A stretch of DNA of 64,000 bases from Streptococcus cristatus (GTDB taxonomy: Bacteria > Bacillota > Bacilli > Lactobacillales > Streptococcaceae). The translations under genes were made by a program, and so were the position numbers. Positions 15,770 to 27,136 of the stretch are shown here, piece after piece. The stretch lies in the NCBI RefSeq assembly GCF_003943465.1, contig NZ_RJPR01000006.1, positions 20,271-84,270 on the forward strand. Reading direction: 5' to 3'. Below the pieces are notes generated by a model. It saw only the letters and a list, made by a program, of their open reading frames with translations, was not told the DNA's origin and ran no database searches. The stretch's first letter is position 1; the number at the start of each line of letters is the position of its first letter.

Positions 15770-16894
15770 CTATTTTTTTATAATACCAAATTCTTCATTC
15801 TTCTTTTGTTGCTGAGCTTCCTTGTGATTGTCATAAAGGTTGGCAAGGAATTTCACGATTTCCTTGAGGATAGAGTAGGTCGGAATCGCTACAATCATGC
15901 CCATAATACCATAGATATTACTTGAAAGAAGCAAGAGAACCATAATCGTAATAGGGTGCACCTTCATAACGCTCCCAACAATACGAGGATAGAGGATATT
16001 CCCATCAATCTGCTGGATGATCAGCATATAGATCAAGGCTGCCAGCATTTTATGAGGGTCGGTAAAAAAGTAGGTGATCAACATAGGAATCAAGCCGATA
16101 CTAGGACCCACATAAGGGATCAAGTTAGCCAAAGCCGAGAAAATAGCAAAGACTAAGGCATACTTGAGTCCAATAACACTGTAACCAATATAAGCTAAGG
16201 TCCCAATCAGCAAGGCATCTATCGAAATACCACTGATATAACGGGCAACGGTCGCATTGAGATTGGTCAAGAGACTAGATATATTGAGCTTATCGCGCTT
16301 GAGAATGGTCCGCTCCAACATAGGCAGGAGCTTGTGTCCATCCATCAGGAAGTAGACCAAAAAAATCGGGGTCATGATGAGAATCATGAGGGTATTGATG
16401 ACAGCAGACACCACACTACCCAGACTATTGGTAACACTATTTAGAATATTTTGTAGAATATCGACATAGGACAGATTGAGCTGCTGGATAGTAGACTGAA
16501 TATTTAAACTCTTAAATAAAGGATTTTTGGATAATTGATTGACAAAACTCTGAATTTCCCAATAGAGATTTTGCGTCGAGTTGATCAAGCTGGACAGCTG
16601 GTTAATCAAGATTGGCAAGAGGTAGATTACTCCGATTGTCACTAGGCCAAACAGCAGGAAAAGAGTGATTAAAATCCCGAAAATTCGATTGATTTTCAAC
16701 TTTTTTTCGAGCAGTGTCACCAGAGGATTTGTGATATAGTAGAGAAATCCTCCCATAACAAAGGGAATTAAAATCGTATTGATAACGCTCACCACCGGCG
16801 TAATCATATCTCCCATCTGGCGCCAGATGAAAAAGATAATCGTTAGCAGCAAGACTTCACTGGTCCAAAACATTAACTTACTTTTATGAAACAT
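15770..16894 (-). CDS. AI-2E family (PerM/TqsA-like) membrane transporter
   Basis: About 374 residues with 7-8 membrane segments and a central loop. Motifs VVSVINTILIPFVMGGFLYY, LANLIPYVGPSIGLIPM and the C-terminal IVGSVMKVHPITIMVLLLLSS are signatures of the family. Members export diverse small molecules or act in Na+/H+ exchange; the substrate is not predictable here. I place the start at the ATG 16894 (MFHKSKL), preceded by GGAGGAG; the frame extends 13 codons further without a ribosome site. Confidence 0.85.
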   Translation of the reverse strand: MFHKSKLMFWTSEVLLLTIIFFIWRQMGDMITPVVSVINTILIPFVMGGFLYYITNPLVTLLEKKLKINRIFGILITLFLLFGLVTIGVIYLLPILINQLSSLINSTQNLYWEIQSFVNQLSKNPLFKSLNIQSTIQQLNLSYVDILQNILNSVTNSLGSVVSAVINTLMILIMTPIFLVYFLMDGHKLLPMLERTILKRDKLNISSLLTNLNATVARYISGISIDALLIGTLAYIGYSVIGLKYALVFAIFSALANLIPYVGPSIGLIPMLITYFFTDPHKMLAALIYMLIIQQIDGNILYPRIVGSVMKVHPITIMVLLLLSSNIYGIMGMIVAIPTYSILKEIVKFLANLYDNHKEAQQQKKNEEFGIIKK

Positions 16895-17047
16895 CTTTAC
16901 TCTCCTCCAAGTTATTTTACCATAATTTATCATAAAATAAAGGTGATTTCATAAAAGAAAGAATAAAAACGAAAACATTATTAAGTTCGAAGAACTTGGC
17001 TAGTCAGAAAATATCACACAATTCAAAATCTAAATCAGACAAATAAA

Positions 17048-17095
17048 AAATCACCTGAAAGCAAGAGCTGAAAAGCAAAGTCTTTCAAGTGATTT
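17048..17095. terminator. Bidirectional hairpin after the DUF1827 gene
   Basis: AAATCAC-c-TGAAAG pairs with CTTTCA-a-GTGATTT, flanked by A/T runs. It lies ~75 bases after the DUF1827 stop and probably ends that transcript. Confidence 0.65.
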
Positions 17096-17168
17096 TTGAT
17101 ATCACTTCCATCAGGAAGCAGATGATCAATTGATAATGCTATAAAAGTTTAAGATCTTAAGCAGATGA

Positions 17169-17471
17169 TTAGCCCTTAATCGGGATTGAAATCTCAATCA
17201 AACTATTGGCATAGATCGTCCGAATGGCAGAGGCGTCAATATCCTTTTGGTCAATTTTTCGTTTCAAAAAGAATTCTCTAATTTTTTCAATTTCTTGCTC
17301 TCGTATCGCACGATGCTTATTTGAAATGAGAATTTCGTAATGGCTAGGGGCCTCTGTGAAAATAACATCACTATTGCCCGCAGAATAAACCTCTACAAGC
17401 GTTGCGTCTGTACTTTCCAACTGATTTTTTACTAATTCTGCGTGGGTATTCGTCGTATTTATAAGCTTCAT
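17169..17471 (-). CDS. DUF1827 family protein
   Basis: 100 residues (MKLINTTNTHAELV ... IEISIPIKG). Small, soluble, conserved in streptococci and lactococci; function unknown. It has no signal or membrane segment. The ATG at 17471 has GGAGGCAA upstream. It stands alone between the permease and Nudix genes. Confidence 0.8.
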   Translation of the reverse strand: MKLINTTNTHAELVKNQLESTDATLVEVYSAGNSDVIFTEAPSHYEILISNKHRAIREQEIEKIREFFLKRKIDQKDIDASAIRTIYANSLIEISIPIKG

Positions 17472-17570
17472 TCATTTGCCTCCTACCTTAAATCGTCGCT
17501 ATTATTATAACACGTTTTTCCGGAATTGTGAATGATTGCCTGTAATTTATATCATTTTAAATATAGCAGG

Positions 17571-18023
17571 CTAGTTATTCTGATATTTACGCTTCCACTG
17601 CTCAATTCCCCATTTATGACTGCCACGTTTCAATTTTTCAATTGCAAGATCGACAGGAAACCATGCTAGATTATTGAAGTCTTCCAGCGGCTTTTCTACT
17701 TCCTGATAAGAAAGGGCTTCGTAAATATAGGCAGGATTATAGAAATGCGTGTCCCGATGGCGAGAATAAAAATACTCGTCCGCCTGGCCAAAGTAATCTC
17801 CTACTTGGATGCTAAAGCCAAGCTCTTCCAGCAATTCCCGCTCGAGAGTAGCCAGCTGGTCCTCTCCTTCTTCCATTTGTCCTCCAGGAAGAAACCAAGC
17901 GCCATTAGGAGCTTGTACTAAAATAATATTTTCTTTCTTTTCATCCGGAATCACTGCGTAAACTCCATAGCGTGTCACATACTCGACATTTTCCTCATGA
18001 ACTCCAAAAACTGGATGGGTCAT
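17571..18023 (-). CDS. Nudix hydrolase (MutT-like)
   Basis: 150 residues with a clear Nudix box GX5EX7REXXEEXG: GGQMEEGEDQLATLERELLEELGF (split here as GGQMEEGEDQ and RELLEELGF), preceded by GAWFLPGG. It hydrolyses a nucleoside diphosphate linked to another group; the actual substrate is not predictable. Aromatic-rich C-terminus (FDNLAWFPVD-like). Stands alone, transcribed in the same direction as ileS. Confidence 0.87.
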   Translation of the reverse strand: MTHPVFGVHEENVEYVTRYGVYAVIPDEKKENIILVQAPNGAWFLPGGQMEEGEDQLATLERELLEELGFSIQVGDYFGQADEYFYSRHRDTHFYNPAYIYEALSYQEVEKPLEDFNNLAWFPVDLAIEKLKRGSHKWGIEQWKRKYQNN

Positions 18024-18147
18024 TATCTTTCCTCATTCCTTCTAATCTCTACTACTATCATAAATAACTTATACTAGCCTGTCAAGAGTTTGAACTTATT
18101 TTTTCAGTTTTCACAAGGAAGCTTAGCACCTTAGTTCTCAAGTAAAA

Positions 18148-18174
18148 AAGCCCGCCTCAGTTGAGACAGGACTT
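18148..18174 (-). terminator. ileS terminator
   Basis: An imperfect stem AAGCCCGCCTCA/TGAGACAGGACTT followed by a U-tract on the minus strand, 40 bases after the ileS stop. Confidence 0.75.
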
Positions 18175-18216
18175 CTTCTACTAGCCATCAGTCAAACCTA
18201 TTCATGTTAGACTGGA

Positions 18217-21009
18217 TTATTTTTCTTCAAATCCTTCTGCAACTGCATCCGCAAAGTTTTCTTCTACGATGCTTGCACAGTGGTCACAAATAACTGCATG
18301 GTAGCTACGGTCTGCAGTAGTTGGATCGATACGACGGCAACGGTCACATACTTCACCTGCAGCGCGTTCAACTGTGAAGGCAACATCCTCAAAGCTAACT
18401 GCGCCTTCTGGAGCTGCTCCTTCTGCGATGGTCAATTCTGACACGATCAAAAGTTGAGCTACATTGCTATCCACTGCTCCGAGAAGAGTTTTCACGATTT
18501 CATTAGGATAAACAGTCAAGTGAGCTTCAAGTGATTTACCGATCACTTTGGCATTACGAGCTTCTTCCAGAGCTTTTTGAGCTTGTCCACGGAAGTCCAT
18601 GAAGGCTGCCCATGTATCCAAGATTTCTTCTTGGTTAGCAAAGATTTCCGCTTCTGGTAGTTCTGACAATTGAACGAAGTCTTCTGCTTCATGCTCAAGA
18701 TATGACCAGATTTCCTCTGCTGTATGAGGCAGGATTGGTGTCAAGAGCTTCGTGATTTTGACAAGAATGTCATAGAAGACAGTCTGCATTTGGCGACGTT
18801 CAAGTGATTTGGCGCCTTCAATGTAGACAACATCCTTGGCAAAGTCAAGGTAGAAGGCTGACAAGTCAACGTTGATAAAGTTCACCAATGCCTTGTAGAT
18901 GGTCAAAAATTCAAAATCAGCATAAGCATCACGAATGGTCTTGACAAGCTGGTTAAAGCGAATAGTCATGTACTTATCAACAGAACGAAGCTCATCGTAA
19001 GCGACTGCGTCCTGCGCTGGGTTAAAGTCAGATGTATTGGCAATCAAGAAACGAAGGGTGTTACGGATCTTACGGTAAGTTTCAGAAACTTGGCTCAAGA
19101 TATCCATAGAGATACGCACGTCGTTGCTTGAATCAACACTTGTTACCCAAAGACGCAAAATTTCAGCGCCGAATTGTTTTTCAACATCGCTTGGAGCAAT
19201 GGTATTTCCAAGAGATTTAGACATCTTCTCACCCTTACCATCAAGAGCAAATCCTTGTGATAAGATTTGTTTGTATGGTGCTACGCCATGGTTGGCAACT
19301 GATGTGATAAGTGAAGAGTTGAACCAACCACGGTATTGGTCAGAACCTTCTAGGTAAAGATCAGCTGGGTATTTGAGTTCTGGACGGTTGACCACTACTC
19401 CATTCCATGATGAACCTGAGTCGAACCAAACGTCCATGATGTCCGTTTCTTTCTTGAACTCACCATTTGGTGAACCTGGATGGGTAAATCCTTCTGGCAA
19501 GAGATCTTTAGCATCACGTTCCCACCAAACAATAGAGCCGTGCTCTTCAAAGAGTTGAGCCACGTGTTCGATGGTCTCAGCTGTCATGATTGGTGTTCCG
19601 TCTTCTGCGTAGAAGATAGGAAGGGGAACTCCCCAGGCACGTTGACGAGAGATAACCCAGTCGCCACGGTCACGAATCATGTTGTAGAGACGTACTTTCC
19701 CCCATTCTGAGTGGAACTTCACTTTTTCAATTTCGTCCAAGATTTCTTGGCGGAATTTAGATACAGAGGCAAACCACTGTGGTACTGCACGCCAGATGAT
19801 TGGTTTTTTCGTACGCCAGTCAAATGGATAGGAGTGAGAGATTTCTTCTTGCGCAAGGAGAAGATTACCAAGTTTTTCGATAACAGTTGGTACAACCTTG
19901 TCATAGAATTGACCCGCAAAATCAGGACCAGCATTTTCCATCATGATCCCGCGTTCGTTTACAGTTACAGCAACTTCTAGTCCATTAGCAACACCGACAT
20001 TGTAGTCATCCTCACCAAAACCAGGGGCTGTATGGACAATACCTGTACCAGAGTCAGTCGTAACGTGGTCACCAAGGATCACCAACTCATCTACAGCTGT
20101 ATCCCATGGGTGGACTGTCACAATGTGGTTCAATTCTTGACCACGGTAGGTTGCCAAGACTTGTACATCAGCCCAACCAAATTTCTCAGACAAGCTATCC
20201 AACAATTCTGAAGCAACCACAAACTTACGAGCTTCGCCAGCAGGTTGTACGACCACGTAGTCAATATCTGCTCCAACTGTCAATCCACGAGAAGCTGTGA
20301 TGGTAAATGGAGTTGTTGTCCAGACAACGATATAGGTATCCGTGTCTAGCACACCTTTTCCATCTTTAACTGGATTGGCATAGTAAAGGGAAGTTGAAAG
20401 CAAGTCATGGTATTCAATTTCCGCTTCAGCCAGGGCTGACTCAGAAGACCATGACCAGTAGACTGGCTTGGCACCACGGTAGATATAGCCTTTTTTAGCC
20501 ATTTCACCAAAGACACGGATTTGAGCCGCTTCATAGTCTGAAGTCAAGGTCACATAAGGATTTTCCCAGTCACCAGAAACACCCAAACGTTTAAAGTCTT
20601 CTCGTTGTTTATCTACTTGAGAAAGAGCATACTCACGGCAAAGTTTCAAGTACTCAACCAAGTCCATTTCTTTTCGTTTAACACCCTGTTTTGCCAAGAC
20701 TTGCTCGATTGGGAGACCATGTGTATCCCAGCCTGGGATGTAAGGCGCATAAAATCCTGACATTGATTTTGAACGAACAATAATATCTTTAGAAATCTTG
20801 TTCATAGCGTGTCCAACGTGGATATTTCCGTTTGCGTATGGAGGTCCATCATGCAAGGTGAAATGCGGTTTTCCTTGGTTCAATTCTTGACGACGTTGGT
20901 AAAGTTTTGCTTCTTCCCATTCTTTTTGCCAGATTGGCTCTTTATTTGGCAAGCCAGCACGCATTGGAAATGCAGTTTTCCCAAGATTCAGGGTTTCTTT
21001 GAGTTTCAT
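18217..21009 (-). CDS. ileS: Isoleucyl-tRNA synthetase
   Basis: 930 residues, class I synthetase charging tRNA-Ile. HIGH box as HVGHAMNK (near 66), a CP1 editing domain with [12 protein letters not shown] and the [13 protein letters not shown] motif, WFDSGSSW, and [10 protein letters not shown]-terminal zinc finger has CDRC and CDHC pairs. This is the eubacterial type sensitive to mupirocin. It is the last gene after divIVA, as in other streptococci, and is controlled by its own T-box leader. Stop at 18217, terminator follows. Confidence 0.97.
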   Translation of the reverse strand: MKLKETLNLGKTAFPMRAGLPNKEPIWQKEWEEAKLYQRRQELNQGKPHFTLHDGPPYANGNIHVGHAMNKISKDIIVRSKSMSGFYAPYIPGWDTHGLPIEQVLAKQGVKRKEMDLVEYLKLCREYALSQVDKQREDFKRLGVSGDWENPYVTLTSDYEAAQIRVFGEMAKKGYIYRGAKPVYWSWSSESALAEAEIEYHDLLSTSLYYANPVKDGKGVLDTDTYIVVWTTTPFTITASRGLTVGADIDYVVVQPAGEARKFVVASELLDSLSEKFGWADVQVLATYRGQELNHIVTVHPWDTAVDELVILGDHVTTDSGTGIVHTAPGFGEDDYNVGVANGLEVAVTVNERGIMMENAGPDFAGQFYDKVVPTVIEKLGNLLLAQEEISHSYPFDWRTKKPIIWRAVPQWFASVSKFRQEILDEIEKVKFHSEWGKVRLYNMIRDRGDWVISRQRAWGVPLPIFYAEDGTPIMTAETIEHVAQLFEEHGSIVWWERDAKDLLPEGFTHPGSPNGEFKKETDIMDVWFDSGSSWNGVVVNRPELKYPADLYLEGSDQYRGWFNSSLITSVANHGVAPYKQILSQGFALDGKGEKMSKSLGNTIAPSDVEKQFGAEILRLWVTSVDSSNDVRISMDILSQVSETYRKIRNTLRFLIANTSDFNPAQDAVAYDELRSVDKYMTIRFNQLVKTIRDAYADFEFLTIYKALVNFINVDLSAFYLDFAKDVVYIEGAKSLERRQMQTVFYDILVKITKLLTPILPHTAEEIWSYLEHEAEDFVQLSELPEAEIFANQEEILDTWAAFMDFRGQAQKALEEARNAKVIGKSLEAHLTVYPNEIVKTLLGAVDSNVAQLLIVSELTIAEGAAPEGAVSFEDVAFTVERAAGEVCDRCRRIDPTTADRSYHAVICDHCASIVEENFADAVAEGFEEK

Positions 21010-21029
21010 TTAGTCTCCTTATTCCATCA

Positions 21030-21258
21030 TAATTTTCAAAATAAAAAACCACAAACTTCTCCGAAAGGACGAAAATTCGTGGTACCACCTTTGTTTAGAC
21101 AGGAAAAAACCTGTCCCTCTTAGCCCGTAACGTAGGCGGACGTCGTTTCTTACTCGCTTCAGAAACGATGAAGCAGAATGATAAGTCAAACAAAAGGGAT
21201 TACAGGTCTTTCACCACCACCTGCTCGCTGAAAATATTTTATTTGCCTTGTGTTTCTG
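21030..21258 (-). promoter_or_regulatory. T-box riboswitch leader of ileS (tRNA-Ile sensing)
   Basis: The minus strand has the T-box core AAAGGTGGTACCACG (21092-21078) and a terminator stem CCACGAA/TTTGTGG (21082-21049) with a U6 run. Stem I sequence AGCGAGCAGGTGGTGGTGAA lies near 21233-21212. Uncharged tRNA-Ile pairing with the T-box would stop the terminator forming and let ileS be transcribed. AUC triplets near 21197 and 21182 are specifier candidates; the second is followed by A, as usual. Position directly upstream of ileS settles the amino acid. Confidence 0.92.
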
Positions 21259-21261
21259 CAC

Positions 21262-22047
21262 TTATAAAAGATCCACTTGAACTTTAGAATCTTCATCCAA
21301 ATCTGAAAGTTCTCCAGATTCTAAAATTTCTTTCTGTTGTGCTTGGATCAGCTCTTCATCTATAGTCTGAAGAGTCTGTGTTTCTGCCAAATCTCGATTT
21401 GCTTGCTCAATTCGTTCTTGCAATTCAGCTAATTCTTCAGGTGAGAATTGGCGCGTAACATCTACTTCTTCCTCTAGCTCGACTTTTTCTCCAATCGCTT
21501 CTTCAACCACTTCTTTAAAGGCTTCATCACTGGTTTGGAGATAGGCAGCAGTTGGGCGAAGGATATCTTCCCAATCTGGAGAGTCAACAATACTTAGTTG
21601 ACTTTCAATTGTCGATTTGAGACGCTGATGGAAGACACGCGTTTTATTTTTCAATTCTTCTGTCTCAACAGCTACTCTTTTGGCGTTATCTGTAGCCTGA
21701 CGAAGAATATCATTTGCCTTATACTTGGCTCTATCTAATAAACGTTGCGCATCTTGCTCTGCTTGCTGCACAATATTTCCTGAACGTTCTTGTGCTGCCT
21801 GTTTGACCCGCTCTGCTGTATCTTGTGCAATCAAAACAGATTGGCTGAGCGAATCTTTCATTTCATCAAAATAAATTAGACGTTCTTCAAGATTACGGAT
21901 TTTTGCTTCTTTCTCACGATTCTCACGGATTAATTCCTCATAATCATTGACAATGATATCAAGAAATTCTTCAACTTCATCAATATCGTACCCTCTAAAT
22001 CTGGTTGAAAAACCTTTATCTCTAATATCTAATGATGTTAGTGCCAT
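21262..22047 (-). CDS. divIVA: Cell division/polar growth protein DivIVA
   Basis: 261 residues. The N-terminal membrane-binding LXXLDIRDKGFSTRFRGYDIDEVEEFLD signature (residues 3-30) precedes a long coiled coil (about 30-160) and an acidic C-terminal part (ELEEEVDV...LDEDSKVQVDLL). It recruits septal and peripheral wall synthesis proteins to negative curvature in ovococci and is a StkP kinase target in pneumococcus. It lies last of the ylm cluster, 10 bases after ylmH. Confidence 0.95.
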   Translation of the reverse strand: MALTSLDIRDKGFSTRFRGYDIDEVEEFLDIIVNDYEELIRENREKEAKIRNLEERLIYFDEMKDSLSQSVLIAQDTAERVKQAAQERSGNIVQQAEQDAQRLLDRAKYKANDILRQATDNAKRVAVETEELKNKTRVFHQRLKSTIESQLSIVDSPDWEDILRPTAAYLQTSDEAFKEVVEEAIGEKVELEEEVDVTRQFSPEELAELQERIEQANRDLAETQTLQTIDEELIQAQQKEILESGELSDLDEDSKVQVDLL

Positions 22048-22056
22048 GTTTCCTCC

Positions 22057-22842
22057 TTATTTACTAGGTAATAATTCAACTGTTAGTTTATGCTTCCCGT
22101 TTTTGGAAAAACCATTTTCTGTTAATATCTTAAATCTTCCATATTTCCTAACGCTAATCAAATCCCCCAGAGAGAGCTGTTGGCTAGGATTATCAATGGT
22201 TCTGTAGTTCTGCTTTACCTGCTTCCCCATGATTAGTTCCACAGCTTGACTACGTGATAACTTAAAGACTGTGGCTACCAGCTTATCCAATCTGAGACTA
22301 GAGACCAAAACATCTGTTGTTTTAGTCGCCAGTGCGTCTTGTAACTGATCTTTGAAATCAACTCTTCTTAGCCGAACTGGGACTTTAGCTATTTTAGAAA
22401 CATTCGTAATGAAATATTCTTCTAATCTTCTATCCACAAATACTTGTGCACGGTCATCCACAACGATAATATCGCCAAACGTCCGCCTCTCAATCCCTAG
22501 CTGATGCAAAAGGGTTCCCATAATTTGTGAATGAGTTACCTTGTAGAACTTACTTGCATAGGTAATCTCTAGCAAGATCACATCAAAATCTTCGAGTTCT
22601 AATTGATAATAGCTAGGTGCAATCAACACTTTAGCAAACTCACTTGGAAAATAATCTGAACTAGCAAATACTTGCACATCATATTGCTTACTCAAATTTT
22701 TGAGAATATTGACCTGATGAGGATTTAAAAAAGCAGTCGTCTCATAGCTATATTGATTTTCTACTCTTTGAAGCAATTCCATGCTTTTATCCAGAAAATC
22801 TTGATCATCCTGAGAATAATGCTGATAGATATTGTTTACCAT
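22057..22842 (-). CDS. ylmH: YlmH, S4-domain RNA-binding protein
   Basis: 261 residues with a C-terminal S4 RNA-binding domain (LRLDKLVATVFKLSRSQAVELIMGKQVKQNYR, about residues 180-215) after a YlmH-specific RNA-binding fold. The family binds stalled large ribosomal subunits and is involved in ribosome quality control; it is conserved beside divIVA. It overlaps ylmG by 7 bases. Confidence 0.92.
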   Translation of the reverse strand: MVNNIYQHYSQDDQDFLDKSMELLQRVENQYSYETTAFLNPHQVNILKNLSKQYDVQVFASSDYFPSEFAKVLIAPSYYQLELEDFDVILLEITYASKFYKVTHSQIMGTLLHQLGIERRTFGDIIVVDDRAQVFVDRRLEEYFITNVSKIAKVPVRLRRVDFKDQLQDALATKTTDVLVSSLRLDKLVATVFKLSRSQAVELIMGKQVKQNYRTIDNPSQQLSLGDLISVRKYGRFKILTENGFSKNGKHKLTVELLPSK

Positions 22843-23111
22843 AGCAATAACAAGGAAGCGAGGAAGTGTAGAAATAAGGTATCAAGCACTCTCAAGGCAA
22901 AAAGTGCCGCCAGAACAGTAAAGTCTAATCTACCAAACTGCAAAGGCAACCTGCGGAACAAACGCAAAAATGGTTCAACCAGAGAACCGACAAGCCTTCC
23001 TAGGGCTGTTTGGTAAGCTCCAGGGAACCAAGACAAGAGTGCATAGACGAAGACGAGAAGGGAGTAAAGATCAATTAGATTAGAAACTAATTTTAAAATA
23101 AAGTAAATCAT
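22836..23111 (-). CDS. ylmG: YggT-family membrane protein YlmG
   Basis: 91 residues with two membrane segments (YSLLVFVYALLSWFPG and FTVLAALFALRVLDTLF) around the conserved SLVEPFLRLFRRLPL loop. The function is unclear; the family is linked to division-site proteins and membrane organisation. Sits between sepF (3-base gap) and ylmH (overlap). Confidence 0.92.
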   Translation of the reverse strand: MIYFILKLVSNLIDLYSLLVFVYALLSWFPGAYQTALGRLVGSLVEPFLRLFRRLPLQFGRLDFTVLAALFALRVLDTLFLHFLASLLLLW

Positions 23112-23114
23112 TAA

Positions 23115-23681
23115 TTATCTGCTGCGTTTCATATCAAAATCGTATTCACTCAGATCCACATCGTTTGGAAGGCGAATATCTTCTACATTGACGACAACAT
23201 TGATTGGAGTGAGCAAGTACATGGTACTAGCAACTTTTCTCAAGTTCCCAGCCAAAACATAGCGTGCCCCATCAAGGTAATCCAAGCAACGTCTTGCTTG
23301 TACCTCCGTCATATATTGAAAATCAATTAAGATACTCTCATTCGCTACAAGTAAATCAACAACCTCTGTTGCTTCCTCATATTTTTTCGGATAGCGAACA
23401 TCAATCGTAACCTTCTCACTAGATTTCACTCGATGCTGAGCCAGTTCTTGTTGGCGAGCATGCAATCTAGTAATATTTTCCGTTGCAGGCTTTTGTTGGA
23501 CTTGTGAAGAAGCTGAACGAGTACGTGCGTTTTCCTTTGCTGATGCAGCCGGAACTGGCTCGATCTCTGCAGGCTTCAAAACAGAATCAGATTCATCTGA
23601 AGGCTGTACTGGTAAGTCAGACTTCTCTCCATCTTCTGTAAAGTATTCTATAAATTTATCAAATTTATCTTTAAATGACAT
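23115..23681 (-). CDS. sepF: FtsZ-tethering division protein SepF
   Basis: 188 residues: N-terminal amphipathic helix ([14 protein letters not shown]) for membrane binding, a variable linker (about 25-95) and the C-terminal globular SepF domain with [16 protein letters not shown] strand, [15 protein letters not shown] and [13 protein letters not shown]. It anchors and aligns FtsZ polymers at the membrane and can partly replace FtsA. Directly after ylmE. Confidence 0.94.
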   Translation of the reverse strand: MSFKDKFDKFIEYFTEDGEKSDLPVQPSDESDSVLKPAEIEPVPAASAKENARTRSASSQVQQKPATENITRLHARQQELAQHRVKSSEKVTIDVRYPKKYEEATEVVDLLVANESILIDFQYMTEVQARRCLDYLDGARYVLAGNLRKVASTMYLLTPINVVVNVEDIRLPNDVDLSEYDFDMKRSR

Positions 23682-23690
23682 TGTTCTTTC

Positions 23691-24362
23691 CTATTTTAAA
23701 AATGCTGTTCCGATTCTGACATAGGTTGAGCCGTTGGCAATCGCTTCTGGATAATCACGGCTCATTCCCATACTCAAATCAGAAAAGGGCATGTTTTTTA
23801 ACTGTTTGCTTTGTAAGTTTAATTGAAGCTGATGTGCCTCTGAAAAAATCTGATTCAGTTCTTGATGATCAGCTTCGAGTGGAGCCATGGTCATCAGGCC
23901 AACAATGCAAATATTTTCTAAGGCTGAAAGCTCTGGTAAAACACTATCTAGTTCTTCAACTAAAAAACCGTGCTTGCTTTCTTCTTTTGAAATATTGACT
24001 TGCAAGAAACAATTAATCACATGATCTGCTCGCTTGTTGATTTCTTGAGCCAATTTGACAGAGTCTAAAGCATGGAAATAATCAACATAGTTGATCACAT
24101 CTTTCACTTTTCTTCTCTGCAAACTACCAATTAAATGCCAAGTAAGATTCTCTTCCTTTAAGGCATGATATTTTTCAAGAAACTTATCTACTCGATTTTC
24201 TCCAATATGTTTGATTCCTGTATCCACGAGTTTTTTCGCTGTTTCACAGTCAACATACTTGGTAACCGCAATAATGTTTACGGAGTCCTTCAATCGATTT
24301 TCTTTTTCAACTATTTGAGCAACATTTTGAAAAATTAAATCTTTATTTGCTTGAAAATCCAT
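23691..24362 (-). CDS. ylmE: PLP homeostasis protein, YggS/YlmE family
   Basis: 223 residues, alanine-racemase-like TIM barrel binding pyridoxal phosphate. IIAVTKYVD carries the PLP lysine (about K35); IGENRVDKF, WHLIGSLQRRKVK, LMTMAPL and LSMGMSRDYPEAI with VRIGTAFL are signatures. It maintains vitamin B6 pools. 4 bases after ftsZ. Confidence 0.94.
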   Translation of the reverse strand: MDFQANKDLIFQNVAQIVEKENRLKDSVNIIAVTKYVDCETAKKLVDTGIKHIGENRVDKFLEKYHALKEENLTWHLIGSLQRRKVKDVINYVDYFHALDSVKLAQEINKRADHVINCFLQVNISKEESKHGFLVEELDSVLPELSALENICIVGLMTMAPLEADHQELNQIFSEAHQLQLNLQSKQLKNMPFSDLSMGMSRDYPEAIANGSTYVRIGTAFLK

Positions 24363-24366
24363 TTAA

Positions 24367-25635
<1,269 letters not shown>

Positions 25636-25648
25636 CTATTTATTCTCC

Positions 25649-27013
25649 TTACTCAAACATATTCCCAATTAAATTGCGCATCTTATCTGTAAGACTAGCT
25701 TTTGGTTCCTCTTGTGGTTCTTCATTTCTAAGCGGTGCAATTTCTGGTTCCACCTCTTGAACTGGTTGAACTGGTTCAACCGGCTGATGATCAAAGCGAG
25801 GTACTCTATGACTTGGACGTTCAAAGCTAGTTGCTTGATGACGCAACTGCTCGTCTCCACGAACAGCAGCTTGTGCAATTCGATCCACTTCGGTCAGATT
25901 GCCCGCATACTCTGAAAGACTAATCACGTGGGCAAAAGCTGGATTACGGATACCGATTTGATTTGGTACATATAATTTAGCGTGAACGCCAAATACTTCC
26001 TGAGCTAATTCTACAACGCCAGGCAAGATTGCTCCACCACCAACGATGACGATACCACCAGGAAGATCTAACACGTGTCTTCTATCTAAATCTTGCTTGA
26101 TTTGTTCAAAAACATGTTTGATACGAGCAGAGATGATTTCAGCTAGATAGGTTTCTGTTATTTCAACTGGATTAACTTCCCCGATGACTTCAACTGGGAA
26201 AGATTCTGGGCCTGCAAATGGTACATAAGCCACACCATAGTTAAATTTCAAGCTTTCTGCCAATTTCTGAGAAGTTTTCAAGACTTTTGAAATGTCTTTT
26301 GTGACATAGTCGCCGCCTTCTTGATAGATATTGGTAAATTGTAATTCTTGATTTTTTACAGAAGCAACTGTAGTTTGTCCGCCACCCATATCAATGACTG
26401 TCGCGCCAAACTCCCGTTCTCCTTCGTTCAGGATAGATTTTGTCATCGCTAAAGGAGAAATGATAATATTTTCCAATTTCACTCCTGCACGCTCTACTGT
26501 TTTACGGAGGTTATGCAGGATTGTACGAGGACCAGTGTAGAGTAGGCCGCGCATTTCTAGGCGAATCCCCATCATACCACGAGGATCACGGATCCCTTGG
26601 AAGCCATCAACAACAAACTCTTCTGGAATGAAGGTAATTACTTCACGGTCAGGAGTCATGCTCTTGGTCAAGGCAGATCTTACCACGCTCTCGACATCTT
26701 CATCGGTAATTTCTTTGGAGTCACTAGTCACAGGAATCATTCCTTGAGTTGGCTCAATTTGCAGTAGATTTGCAGGCAAGCCAACATTCACTAAGCCAAT
26801 TGAAATCCCCGCTTTTTCCTCTGCTTGAGAAATTGCTGACTTAATAGCTGCTGCTGCTGCTTCAATATCGACAATAATCCCATCTTTAACGCCAGCACTC
26901 TTTGCATTGCTGACTCCAATAACATTCATTTCACCGTTGATGTGCTCTGCCACCAACACTTTAATTGTGCTACTTCCTATATCTAATCCAGTAAAAAAGC
27001 CATCTCTAGCCAT
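25649..27013 (-). CDS. ftsA: Actin-like division protein FtsA
   Basis: About 454 residues. Phosphate motif LDIGSSTIKVLV, the SHS2 1C domain (about 80-160), IDMGGGQTTVA, GGIVIVGGGAILPG, and a C-terminal amphipathic helix (KMRNLIGNMFE) for membrane attachment after a linker rich in E, P and Q (380-440). I chose ATG 27013 (MARDGFF) with GAGAGGA upstream; the frame opens 11 codons earlier without support. Confidence 0.96.
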   Translation of the reverse strand: MARDGFFTGLDIGSSTIKVLVAEHINGEMNVIGVSNAKSAGVKDGIIVDIEAAAAAIKSAISQAEEKAGISIGLVNVGLPANLLQIEPTQGMIPVTSDSKEITDEDVESVVRSALTKSMTPDREVITFIPEEFVVDGFQGIRDPRGMMGIRLEMRGLLYTGPRTILHNLRKTVERAGVKLENIIISPLAMTKSILNEGEREFGATVIDMGGGQTTVASVKNQELQFTNIYQEGGDYVTKDISKVLKTSQKLAESLKFNYGVAYVPFAGPESFPVEVIGEVNPVEITETYLAEIISARIKHVFEQIKQDLDRRHVLDLPGGIVIVGGGAILPGVVELAQEVFGVHAKLYVPNQIGIRNPAFAHVISLSEYAGNLTEVDRIAQAAVRGDEQLRHQATSFERPSHRVPRFDHQPVEPVQPVQEVEPEIAPLRNEEPQEEPKASLTDKMRNLIGNMFE

Positions 27014-27136
27014 TACATCAGTCCTCTCTGTCTTCCACGTTTCCATTCTAATACAAATAACTCTAGAAAATAGGGTTATCCAAACTTTATTATATCATAA
27101 AAATACGAAATTGGCGCAGTTTTTTATCTATAATAA

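Noticed and set aside
17146..17161. TTTAAG...CTTAAG pair as a third CiaR box
   Set aside because: Spacing between the half sites is 2 rather than 5 bases and no -10 follows at the correct distance.
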